Source of the DNA: an uncultured Burkholderiales bacterium
GTDB taxonomy: Bacteria; Pseudomonadota; Gammaproteobacteria; Burkholderiales; Burkholderiaceae_C
Direction of reading: 5' to 3'
NCBI GenBank assembly: GCA_903952885.1
Contig: CAJBHE010000178.1
Location: forward strand, 1 to 33,455
Length of the DNA stretch: 33,455 bases
Shown: in pieces, positions 15,722 through 23,216 of the stretch
Layout of the letters: every line of letters begins with the position of its first letter
Position numbering within the stretch: position 1 is the stretch's first letter
Notes under the pieces: generated by a model
The model's database searches: none
What the model was told of the DNA's origin: nothing
Seen by the model: only the letters and a program-made list of their open reading frames with translations
Program-made: the position numbers and the translations under genes

Positions 15722-16666
15722 TTAAAGCGCGGCAACCAACTCTGGCACAGCCACAAAAAGGTCAGCCTCCAAGCCGAAGTCGGCCACCGAGAAAATCGGT
15801 GCTTCTGGGTCTTTGTTGATGGCCACGATGACCTTGCTGTCTTTCATACCCGCCAAGTGCTGAATCGCACCGCTGATGCCGCACGCCACATACAACTGAG
15901 GGGCCACAATCTTGCCTGTTTGACCCACTTGCAAATCGTTGGCGGCGTAACCAGCATCCACCGCTGCGCGGCTGGCACCAATGGCAGCACCGAGCTTGTC
16001 GGCCAGCGGAATCATGACTTCGTCAAACTTCTCGGAGCTGCCCAAAGCACGGCCACCTGAGACGATGATTTTGGCTGCGGTGAGTTCTGGGCGATCGTTC
16101 TTGGTTACTTCACGACCCACGAAGCTGCTCTTGCCTGAGTCTGTGGCTGCTGCCACTCTTTCGACAGCCGCCGAACCACCTGCGGCAGACGCTGCGTCAA
16201 AACCCGTTGTACGTACAGTGATGACTTTGAACGCATCGCTCGATTGCACGGTGGCAATCGCGTTGCCTGCATAGATGGGACGCTCAAACGTGTCAGGGCT
16301 GTCCACCTTCGTAATGTCACTGATTTGGCCCACGTCCAACTTGGCAGCCACGCGCGGTGCCACGTTTTTGCCGTTGGCTGTGGCAGGGAACATGATGTGG
16401 GTGTAGTTGCTGGCTGAATTTGAAATAAGTGCCAAAACTTGCGCGGCCACATTCTCAGCCAAACCGGCTTCTAGCGTTGCGCCATCGGCGTGAATCACTT
16501 TGCTTACGCCTGCGATTTGCGCAGCAGCTGCAGCTGCCGCGCCTGCGTTGTGACCTGCCACCAAGACGTGCACGTCAGCGCCCATGGCCGCTGCGGCTGT
16601 GACGGTGTTCAACGTGGCGGGCTTGATGGATGCGTTGTCGTGTTCTGCAATAACGAGGGATGTCAT
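15722..16666 (-). CDS. etfA: Electron transfer flavoprotein alpha subunit
   Basis: EtfA forms a heterodimer with EtfB and carries FAD; it accepts electrons from acyl-CoA dehydrogenases and passes them to ETF-ubiquinone oxidoreductase. The 314-residue protein has the C-terminal FAD domain with SGGRALGSSEKF, GASRAAVDAGY, QVGQTGKIVAPQLYVACGISGAIQH and AINKDPEAPIF, all standard. It lies 24 bases after etfB and is followed by the acyl-CoA dehydrogenase, its likely partner. Length is normal. Confidence 0.97.
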   Translation of the reverse strand: MTSLVIAEHDNASIKPATLNTVTAAAAMGADVHVLVAGHNAGAAAAAAAQIAGVSKVIHADGATLEAGLAENVAAQVLALISNSASNYTHIMFPATANGKNVAPRVAAKLDVGQISDITKVDSPDTFERPIYAGNAIATVQSSDAFKVITVRTTGFDAASAAGGSAAVERVAAATDSGKSSFVGREVTKNDRPELTAAKIIVSGGRALGSSEKFDEVMIPLADKLGAAIGASRAAVDAGYAANDLQVGQTGKIVAPQLYVACGISGAIQHLAGMKDSKVIVAINKDPEAPIFSVADFGLEADLFVAVPELVAAL

Positions 16667-16690
16667 GTGTAATTCTCCTGCGCTTCTAAA

Positions 16691-17440
16691 TTAGATGACC
16701 TTGGCCACGTTCTTCAACTTGTCCACCAATGTGGCAACGTCTGGCACCTTGATGCCGGCGCTGCGCTTGGCAGGCTCCATCACTTTGAGGGTCTTGATGC
16801 GAGGGGCCACATCCACCCCGAGGTCTTCTGGCTTGAACACATCGAGTTGCTTTTTCTTTGCCTTCATGATGTTGGGCAAGGTCACATAGCGTGGCTCGTT
16901 CAAACGCAAGTCGGTCGTGATGACCGCAGGCAGGCTGACAGAGAGGGTTTCTAAACCGCCGTCGACTTCGCGGGTCACGCTGGCTTTGTCGGCCGTCAGC
17001 TCAACCTTGGATGCAAATGTGGCTTGGGGCATGTCCGCCAACGCCGCCAACATTTGGCCGGTTTGGTTGCAATCGTCGTCAATCGCTTGCTTACCAAGAA
17101 TCACCAAGCCTGGCTGCTCTTTGTCCACCAAAGCTTTGAGCAGCTTGGCCACCGCCAAGGGTTGCAGCTCTTCAGTGGTCTCTACCAAGATGCCACGGTC
17201 TGCACCGATGGCCATGGCGGTACGCAAAGTTTCTTGGCATTGGGTCACGCCACAAGACACGGCGATTACCTCTGTCACCAAGCCCTTTTCTTTAAGGCGC
17301 ACGGCTTCTTCTACCGCGATTTCGTCAAAGGGGTTCATGCTCATTTTGACGTTGGCAATGTCAACGCCCGAGTTGTCCGACTTGACGCGGACCTTGACGT
17401 TGTAGTCCACCACGCGTTTGACAGCGACCAAAACTTTCAT
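16691..17440 (-). CDS. etfB: Electron transfer flavoprotein beta subunit
   Basis: EtfB pairs with EtfA and binds AMP. The 249-residue sequence begins MKVLVAVKRVVDYNVKVRVK, and contains the family segments MNPFDEIAVEEAVRLKEKG, LGKQAIDDDCNQTGQMLA and EPRYVTLPNIMKAKKK. It is the first gene of a five-gene minus-strand operon (etfB-etfA-acyl-CoA dehydrogenase-hydrolase-nitronate monooxygenase). The promoter upstream contains a perfect 20-bp palindrome at 17474-17493, so the operon is probably repressed or switched by a MerR-type regulator encoded elsewhere. Confidence 0.97.
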   Translation of the reverse strand: MKVLVAVKRVVDYNVKVRVKSDNSGVDIANVKMSMNPFDEIAVEEAVRLKEKGLVTEVIAVSCGVTQCQETLRTAMAIGADRGILVETTEELQPLAVAKLLKALVDKEQPGLVILGKQAIDDDCNQTGQMLAALADMPQATFASKVELTADKASVTREVDGGLETLSVSLPAVITTDLRLNEPRYVTLPNIMKAKKKQLDVFKPEDLGVDVAPRIKTLKVMEPAKRSAGIKVPDVATLVDKLKNVAKVI

Positions 17441-17462
17441 GGCAAAAGCTCCAATTTTTAGA

Positions 17463-17494
17463 ATGATACAGATTGACGTTTACGTAAACGTCAC
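17463..17494 (-). promoter_or_regulatory. Predicted etfB promoter with long spacer
   Basis: On the minus strand, GTGACG (17494-17489) and TATCAT (17468-17463) form possible -35 and -10 elements separated by 20 bases. Such long spacers are typical of promoters controlled by MerR-family proteins, which twist the DNA between the two elements. The palindrome at 17474-17493 fills the spacer. The leader to the etfB ATG would be about 16 bases. Confidence 0.5.
17474..17493. promoter_or_regulatory. Perfect 20-bp palindromic operator upstream of etfB
   Basis: The sequence TGACGTTTACGTAAACGTCA equals its own reverse complement. Its ACGTAAACG core recalls, from memory, operators of LiuR, the MerR-family regulator of branched-chain amino acid and fatty acid breakdown in proteobacteria, which often controls etf genes. 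Identity of the regulator is inference; the palindrome itself is certain. Confidence 0.82.
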
Positions 17495-17561
17495 ATTGTA
17501 GAGATCAATCCGATACTTTAAGCGAACGACCGTGCTTTTCCAGGAAAGTCCCTAGTAAAAC

Positions 17562-18812
17562 TCAGGTCGGATAGCGCAACACCACCTCTTGCGGCGAATG
17601 CACCAGCACCACACCCGCAGTGCGCAAAGCACTCAAAACCGCGATATTGACGCGTGAACGAGTCAACGACTGGCCATTGACGGGATCCTCCATCCAGAAA
17701 TTCAAATTAAACCGCAAACCTTGCGGCGCTACCTCAGCCAGTAACGCTTGAGGCGCAGGCTCGGACAGCACCCACTCTGCGCTCAACGCGGCATGTATCA
17801 AGAGCGCTTGCACATGCTCGACATCGCTCTCCAGCCCCACCCAAAAGATACAGGTCTGCAACAAATGGCGGCTTTCCAACGACAAGTTCTCTACGCGCTG
17901 AGTCAACAGCAGCTCATTGGGGACCACCGACTCGCTGCCATTACTAGCACGCACCAAGGTGTAGCGGGTTTTGATATCGGTCACCCGCCCCTCAAAACCA
18001 TCGACGCGAACAAAATCACCGATGCGCAGCGAGCGCTCGAGCAAGATGACAAAGCCGCTCACATAGTTGGCGGCCAACTTCTGCAAACCAAAACCAATAC
18101 CCACGCCCAAAGCGCCACCAATCACAGACAACGCAGTGAGATCAAAGCCCAATGACGACAACGCAAACAAAGTACCCATCACAAGCAGCAATACACGCAT
18201 AGCGTTCGCGGCCACTTTGCGCATGGACAAATCTTCAAACGCGCGGTTGAGCACTCGCTCCTCCAGCGTGGCTGATAGCCACAGTGCCAGCACCAGCACA
18301 AAGCCGGAGGTAAACACCACCTCCAACACATGCGAGACGCTGATACGCGTTTTGCCCAGCATGAACTGCAAGCCATCCAACTCATCCAAGATCGGGCCAG
18401 CCAAGCCGGTGATCCACAACACTGTCAAGCCCCATGCAAACCATGAAACAACTTGCTCAAGTAATCGGGCACCTCGGGAAATAGGAAATACCGCTGCCAG
18501 CACACGTGCGATCAAACGAATCAGCACCAACGACACCAACACTGGTAGCGCCACCTTTAGCACGGGCACAGGCATGAGCTGCACTTTTGTCAACAATAGC
18601 TTGGCGGCGAAGGTGAAAACCAAAGCCACCGCAGGAAACAGCACACCGTCAATCAAACGGCGACCAAACAGAATCGACTCGGGCGACGTAAATCTGTGGC
18701 CCAAAGCCCAGCTGATGAGCCAAGCCAAGATCAAAGATAAGGCTAAACAGGCGAGCTCTAACGCAACTACTGGACTTTGCAGATCCAGCCACAATTCTTG
18801 TAATTCGTTCAT
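17562..18812 (-). CDS. MscS-family mechanosensitive ion channel
   Basis: This 416-residue inner-membrane protein has about six membrane helices before the MscS core. The pore-lining helix and the following beta domain show GGALGVGIGFGLQKLAANY, then SGFVILLERSLRIGDFV and VTDIKTRYTLVRASNG, all hallmarks of small-conductance mechanosensitive channels that release solutes on osmotic downshock. The ATG lies three bases after the stop of the upstream deacetylase-like gene with no clear ribosome site, suggesting coupled translation. It ends 121 bases before the etfB start codon on the same strand, but etfB has its own promoter. Confidence 0.93.
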   Translation of the reverse strand: MNELQELWLDLQSPVVALELACLALSLILAWLISWALGHRFTSPESILFGRRLIDGVLFPAVALVFTFAAKLLLTKVQLMPVPVLKVALPVLVSLVLIRLIARVLAAVFPISRGARLLEQVVSWFAWGLTVLWITGLAGPILDELDGLQFMLGKTRISVSHVLEVVFTSGFVLVLALWLSATLEERVLNRAFEDLSMRKVAANAMRVLLLVMGTLFALSSLGFDLTALSVIGGALGVGIGFGLQKLAANYVSGFVILLERSLRIGDFVRVDGFEGRVTDIKTRYTLVRASNGSESVVPNELLLTQRVENLSLESRHLLQTCIFWVGLESDVEHVQALLIHAALSAEWVLSEPAPQALLAEVAPQGLRFNLNFWMEDPVNGQSLTRSRVNIAVLSALRTAGVVLVHSPQEVVLRYPT

Positions 18813-18815
18813 GTT

Positions 18816-19769
18816 TTAAATATCTGCCAACACGCGCACATGCGCTTCAACGCTACGACTCAGCGCACTCAAATCGTAGCCGCCTTCTAGGCAAGACACG
18901 ATACGCCCCTGTGCATGGCGAGCGGCGATATCACGCAACCGGTAGGTGATCCAAGCGTAATCTTGCTCGGTCAGACCCATTTGACCCATGTCGTCTTCGC
19001 GATGGGCATCAAAACCTGCGCTGATGAAAATCATCTCAGGCTTGAATTCTTCTAAGCGTGGCACCCAATGCGTTTCAATCAACTCACGCACTTCCATGCC
19101 CTTGGTGTAGGCCGGCACAGGAATGTTGACCATGTTGGCTGCAGGGTTCTCTGTGCCGCTGTGTGGGTAAAAAGGGTGTTGGAAAAAACTCACCATCAAC
19201 ACACGGTCATCGCCACTGAGGATGTCTTCGGTGCCATTGCCGTGGTGCACATCAAAGTCCACCACCGCCACGCGTTTCAAGCCATGGCGCTCGAGGGCGT
19301 ACTTGGCAGCAATGGCCACATTGTTAAAAAAACAAAAACCGCTCGCGTGGTGGCGTGACGCATGGTGGCCAGGGGGCCGAATGGCGCAAAACGCATTGGC
19401 TAGCTCACCTTCAATCACCGCGTCCGTCGCCGCCACCGCAGCGCCCGCAGCAGCCAGGGCAGCTTTCCATGTGAAGCTGTTGATGCTGGTGTCAGCGTCC
19501 AAGTGCGCATAAGACGGTCCGCCTGCGGCCATGTCGTCCACCAGCTGTTCAGACAACCCGCGCAGTGAGGCGATGTACATGCGGTCGTGGGCCAGCTCGA
19601 TGTCGGCCAAAGGTGCCTCGGGCGCCTCGATCGCGGTGAGTCCCAAATCCACGCCACTGATGAGCAGGCGGTCATGAATGGCGCTGAGCCGCTCGGGGCA
19701 CTCTGGGTGCCCCTCACCCATCTCGTGCTTCATGCACAAGGGGTGTGTGTAGTAGCCTGTTTTACTCAT
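18816..19769 (-). CDS. Histone-deacetylase-family amidohydrolase (class II type)
   Basis: This 317-residue zinc hydrolase belongs to the arginase/deacetylase fold. It carries RPPGHHASRHHASGFCFFNN (His135 and His136, general base pair), the zinc ligands Asp173 and His175 in DFDVHHGNGTEDIL, Asp254 in SAGFDAHREDD, and the GGYDL segment with the likely catalytic Tyr. Bacterial relatives deacetylate acetylated polyamines or lysine, or other amides; the substrate is not readable. I chose the ATG at 19769 (GAGG eight bases upstream) over a GTG/ATG extension to 19793. It is co-oriented with the MscS gene and divergent from mltB, separated by about 96 bases that should hold both promoters. Confidence 0.9.
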   Translation of the reverse strand: MSKTGYYTHPLCMKHEMGEGHPECPERLSAIHDRLLISGVDLGLTAIEAPEAPLADIELAHDRMYIASLRGLSEQLVDDMAAGGPSYAHLDADTSINSFTWKAALAAAGAAVAATDAVIEGELANAFCAIRPPGHHASRHHASGFCFFNNVAIAAKYALERHGLKRVAVVDFDVHHGNGTEDILSGDDRVLMVSFFQHPFYPHSGTENPAANMVNIPVPAYTKGMEVRELIETHWVPRLEEFKPEMIFISAGFDAHREDDMGQMGLTEQDYAWITYRLRDIAARHAQGRIVSCLEGGYDLSALSRSVEAHVRVLADI

Positions 19770-19865
19770 CGTGTCTGCCTCTGTCTTCTGCAAGTCAGCT
19801 TACCATGTGGACCTTGCTTTTTTCCTTGCAAACACTGAGTGAAAACACATACAGCCCCGTTTTAT

Positions 19866-20993
19866 ATGGCTTTGCAGCCAACTCTTGCGTTACGTCAAAT
19901 CACCGCCGCCTTGTTACTGCTGGCCGCATTTGTGGGTGGTGCTGCCGCCAAATCTCATGCAAAAGCACACAAACCAGTGGCAAACAAAGCCGTAGCTAAG
20001 CAAGCTTCTACGCATGGCCCGGCTTATGGAAAAACCGCTGAAGCCATGGCACTGGCCGATGAATTGGCCCAAGAGTACAACTTACCCAAAGCCTGGGTAC
20101 GCGAGCAAATCAGCAAAGCGCAATACCTGAAAGGCGTGCCAAAGATGGTGCTCCCACCCACCGTACCAACCGCCAAAAACTGGCGCGCCTATCGCGAACG
20201 CTTTATTGAAAGCCGCCGCATCGATGCAGGCACGCAGTTTTGGCAAACGTACCAAAGCGCCCTCACCCGTGCTGAGCAAACCTACGGCGTGCCTGCTGAA
20301 ATGGTTGTGGGCATCATCGGTGTAGAAACCTTCTATGGCCAAAACATGGGCAGCTACCGCGTGCTCGACGCTTTGACCACGCTCACGCTCAACTTCCCAG
20401 CCGCGCATCCACGCGCCTCAGAACGCCAAGCGTTTTTCAAGTCTGAGCTGGGACACTTCTTGGTACAAGCCCATAGACAAGGCGATGTAAGTGCCAAAGG
20501 CAGCTTTGCGGGCGCCATGGGCTGGCCGCAATTCATGCCGTCAAGCGTGGCCAAATTTGCGGTGGACTTTGATGGCGATGGCCGCATTGACCTGAGTAAC
20601 AACCCCTTGGACGCCATTGGCTCAGTGGCCAACTACTTCAAAGCCTTCGGCTGGCAAACCGGCATGCCCACCCACTACCCCGTTGGCTTTGATGAAGCAC
20701 GCCTAGACAAGCCCACCCTTTTGGCGCCAGACATATTGCCGTCCTTTAGTGTGAGTAACTTCACCGCCAAAGGCGCGGTGCTGGACGAGCAAGCGCAAAA
20801 ACACAACGGGCAATTGGCTTTGGTTGAACTGTTCAACGGTGATGAAGTGCCCAGCTATGTGGCAGGCACCGACAACTTTTATGTGGTCACCCGTTACAAC
20901 TGGAGCAGCTATTACGCGTTAGCGGTGATTGAATTGGGACAAGCGGTTAAATTAAATCGCGCGTTGATGTCTGTTCAATCTAACGCTCGCTAA
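19866..20993 (+). CDS. mltB: Lytic murein transglycosylase B
   Basis: MltB cleaves the glycan chain of peptidoglycan, forming 1,6-anhydro ends. From the ATG at 19866 the protein has 375 residues with a signal peptide (hydrophobic run AALLLLAAFVGGAAA). The catalytic Glu154 is in GIIGVETFYGQNMG, followed by GAMGWPQFMPSS and an EF-hand-like calcium loop DFDGDGRIDL starting at Asp234, as in E. coli Slt35. The GTG at 19839 would add nine residues before the signal; neither start has a clear ribosome site. The signal lacks an obvious lipobox, so it may be soluble rather than a lipoprotein. Confidence 0.93.
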   Translation: MALQPTLALRQITAALLLLAAFVGGAAAKSHAKAHKPVANKAVAKQASTHGPAYGKTAEAMALADELAQEYNLPKAWVREQISKAQYLKGVPKMVLPPTVPTAKNWRAYRERFIESRRIDAGTQFWQTYQSALTRAEQTYGVPAEMVVGIIGVETFYGQNMGSYRVLDALTTLTLNFPAAHPRASERQAFFKSELGHFLVQAHRQGDVSAKGSFAGAMGWPQFMPSSVAKFAVDFDGDGRIDLSNNPLDAIGSVANYFKAFGWQTGMPTHYPVGFDEARLDKPTLLAPDILPSFSVSNFTAKGAVLDEQAQKHNGQLALVELFNGDEVPSYVAGTDNFYVVTRYNWSSYYALAVIELGQAVKLNRALMSVQSNAR

Positions 20994-21016
20994 AGCCACT
21001 TGTTGCACCCAGCCTC

Positions 21017-21238
21017 ATGAACCCTTTGAACCCCAAAAAATTGCACCTCTCCAAGTGGACGGCAGTGCAACCCGTGGCCAAGCAAAAGCACTTTTTGGTC
21101 AGCCGGGTGATTCAACCGGCTTCGCCCGAAGATCCGATTGAGTTGGTGGAAATTGAATCTGTGTTTTCAAATGCCACGCAGGTCATTGCCTGGCGTGAGC
21201 TACAAAACGACAATGTCTGGCGGCAAGGGTGGGTTTGA
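21017..21238 (+). CDS. TIGR02450-family Trp-rich small protein
   Basis: A 73-residue protein beginning MNPLNPKKLHLSKWTAVQP, with KHFLVSRV in the middle and a C-terminal part rich in Trp (three of its four Trp residues lie in the last 16). This fits the small conserved family TIGR02450, whose function is unknown. It starts 23 bases after mltB and could share its transcript. No membrane segment or signal is seen. Confidence 0.82.
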   Translation: MNPLNPKKLHLSKWTAVQPVAKQKHFLVSRVIQPASPEDPIELVEIESVFSNATQVIAWRELQNDNVWRQGWV

Positions 21239-21262
21239 CACGGACGCGGCTTGGAACAACCA

Positions 21263-21610
21263 TCAATCTTTGGGGATGTGCCTTTGGTCATGAATTTCAC
21301 GCACCACCACATCCTCAATCACATCGGTCTCAATGCTTGAACGCTGCGGATGGACTTGGTCTTCACGCCATGACCTGTTACTGGTGCGAGGTGCTCCAGA
21401 CCAATCAGTTCCCTGACCGGGCTGCATGCCTTTGCGCATCGTTTGGATTTGTTGCCACATCATCAGCACTTGCGGCTTTTGGCCCGTGACCAGCCAACGC
21501 ACACAGGCAAATGCCACATACAAGACCAACCAACACAACACGCCTGCAGCAAACAACACGGCGAAGGCCATGCCTAGCAAAGTGAATAGCAAACGCGTGA
21601 AAAAAGCCAT
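21263..21610 (-). CDS. Small membrane protein of unknown function
   Basis: I do not recognise this 115-residue protein. The first 40 residues are strongly hydrophobic and could form one long or two short membrane helices. The remainder is polar, with a Gln-rich stretch and a charged tail that is probably cytoplasmic and disordered. It begins nine bases after the queG stop on the same strand, without a clear ribosome site, so it is likely translated by coupling to queG. Codon use looks like its neighbours. Confidence 0.65.
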   Translation of the reverse strand: MAFFTRLLFTLLGMAFAVLFAAGVLCWLVLYVAFACVRWLVTGQKPQVLMMWQQIQTMRKGMQPGQGTDWSGAPRTSNRSWREDQVHPQRSSIETDVIEDVVVREIHDQRHIPKD

Positions 21611-21619
21611 GAATTGATG

Positions 21620-22720
21620 TTACTGCGCCAACGCCCACTGCACATGTTCACGCACCACCTCGCTGGGGTGCGATAGGTGGGCTTGTAGAGCTTGACACAA
21701 CGCCGCACGGTCAAAAGCCACATTGTCGGCTTGTCCCAGCGCGTTACCAGCGGCCACCGCCAAGTTACGCAGCCAGCGGACATGGCCTATACGGCGAATC
21801 GGGCTGCCCTCGGTGTAACGCAAGAACTCTTCTTCGGTCCAAGCCAACAAGCGCGCTATGCCCTGCCCCACCAAACCTTCACGCACATCGAAATCGGGCA
21901 AGCTTGAGCTTTGCGCAAACTTGTTCCACGGACAAATCAACTGGCAGTCATCGCAGCCGTAAATGTGGTTGCTCATCAAGGGACGCAATGCCTCGTCGAT
22001 GGATCCGTCGTGCTCAATCGTCAAATACGAAATGCAGCGTCGGGCATCTAACAAGCCTGGGGCCACGATGGCTTGCGTCGGGCACACATCGATGCAGGCG
22101 GTGCATTGGCCGCAGTGCGAACTGGTGGGTTCGGACGCGGGCAAGGCGACATTAAGAAAAATTTCGCCTAAGAAAAACATCGAGCCCGCCTCTCGGTTCA
22201 GCACCAAGCTGTGTTTGCCGCGCCAGCCTTGGCCGCTTCGGGTGGCCAACTCAGCCTCGAGCACTGGGGCTGAATCAGTGAAGGCGCGGTATTCAAAACC
22301 ATTGGGCTTCAAGGTATCAGACAACAAGGCGTCAATTTGCTGGGCCAGCGTGTCAAGCCGGGTTCGTAACACCTTGTGATAGTCGCGCCCTCTGGCGTAG
22401 ACCGACACCACGGCCTCACTCGGGTTGCGCAGCCGCTGCCACTCCACATCTTGCCAGCCCTCGGCGGTGTCGCGCGGCAGGTAGTTCATGCGGGCGGTCA
22501 GCACACTCAAGGTACCCGGCACAAGCTCGGCAGGACGAGCGCGTTTCATGCCGTGGCGGGCCATATAGTCCATGCTGCCATGGAAGTTTTGTGACAGCCA
22601 ATGCTGCAAATGTGGCTCGGCCGAAGACAAATCCAAGGGGGCCACCGCAATTTGCGAAAATCCCAGTGATTGTCCGAGAGCCTGGATTTGTGTGAGCAAC
22701 AATTTGTAAACGGTAAACAA
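21620..22720 (-). CDS. queG: Epoxyqueuosine reductase
   Basis: QueG reduces epoxyqueuosine to queuosine in tRNA, the last step of queuosine synthesis, using cobalamin and two [4Fe-4S] clusters. The sequence has FHGSMDYMARHGMKRARP, RDYHKVLR, DSAPVLEAELA, the ferredoxin motifs CGQCTACIDVCPT and GCDDCQLICPWN, and a C-terminal HEAT-like part. The reading frame is open to 22891, but that overlaps tsaE on the other strand. I chose the TTG at 22720 because AAAGGTG lies four bases upstream and the length (366 residues) then fits the family. TTG codons at 22702 or 22699 are alternatives. Confidence 0.92.
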   Translation of the reverse strand: MFTVYKLLLTQIQALGQSLGFSQIAVAPLDLSSAEPHLQHWLSQNFHGSMDYMARHGMKRARPAELVPGTLSVLTARMNYLPRDTAEGWQDVEWQRLRNPSEAVVSVYARGRDYHKVLRTRLDTLAQQIDALLSDTLKPNGFEYRAFTDSAPVLEAELATRSGQGWRGKHSLVLNREAGSMFFLGEIFLNVALPASEPTSSHCGQCTACIDVCPTQAIVAPGLLDARRCISYLTIEHDGSIDEALRPLMSNHIYGCDDCQLICPWNKFAQSSSLPDFDVREGLVGQGIARLLAWTEEEFLRYTEGSPIRRIGHVRWLRNLAVAAGNALGQADNVAFDRAALCQALQAHLSHPSEVVREHVQWALAQ

Positions 22721-22754
22721 CGCACACCTTTGAATAATTCGCCTGAGTAATGCT

Positions 22755-23216
22755 GTGATTGTAAAAACTCTTGTTTGGCCCGATGAAGCCGCCACCGCCG
22801 CGTTTGCCACGCAGCTGGCCGCCGCATTGACACACGCCAACTTGAACGCTTGCATTGCCTTGCATGGCGATTTGGGCGCAGGCAAAACCACCTTTGTGCG
22901 CTACCTGCTGCAAGCCTTGGGCGAAGAGGGCCGCATCAAAAGCCCCACGTATGCAGTGGTCGAGCCCTACACCGTGAATGTAGGCGAGGTGTGGCACTTT
23001 GACTTTTACCGCTTCAGCGATCCACGCGAGTGGGAAGACGCCGGCTTTCGTGACATCTTTGCTAGCGTTGGCTTGAAGCTGTGCGAGTGGCCTCAAAACG
23101 CTGCTGGCGTGATGCCCACACCCGACCTGGAACTCGACATTCAAGTGGACGACATCGAGCAACGCCAAGTGCGCATCAGCGTCCTCACCCCACGCGGGCA
23201 GGAGCTGCTGGCATGA
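22755..23216 (+). CDS. tsaE: tRNA t6A37 threonylcarbamoyladenosine biosynthesis ATPase
   Basis: TsaE is the ATPase that works with TsaB and TsaD to make t6A at position 37 of ANN-decoding tRNAs. The 153-residue protein has the P-loop GDLGAGKTT (Gly38-Thr46) and the family's SPTYAVVEPY and VWHFDFYRFSDPREWEDAGF segments. The start is GTG at 22755; the only nearby ATG is out of frame. It is divergent from queG with about 34 bases between the start codons, and its stop overlaps the amiC ATG by four bases (ATGA). The tsaE-amidase-mutL-miaA order is a classic proteobacterial cluster. Confidence 0.94.
   Translation: MIVKTLVWPDEAATAAFATQLAAALTHANLNACIALHGDLGAGKTTFVRYLLQALGEEGRIKSPTYAVVEPYTVNVGEVWHFDFYRFSDPREWEDAGFRDIFASVGLKLCEWPQNAAGVMPTPDLELDIQVDDIEQRQVRISVLTPRGQELLA

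Noticed and set aside
15051..15725. Open frame of 224 codons on the plus strand
   Set aside because: It is antisense to the acyl-CoA dehydrogenase; no recognisable domain and low-complexity His/Val/Gly-rich composition.
18067..18819. Open frame of 250 codons on the plus strand
   Set aside because: It mirrors the MscS gene on the opposite strand and is rich in Ser, Thr, Asn and Lys with no domain.
22721..22891. 5' extension of queG to 22891
   Set aside because: The extension lies on top of tsaE on the other strand, has no QueG similarity, and a ribosome site precedes the TTG at 22720.
23081..23212. Longer amiC start at 23081
   Set aside because: The extension is tsaE sequence in another frame; the ATG at 23213 gives a proper Tat signal and a four-base overlap with tsaE.
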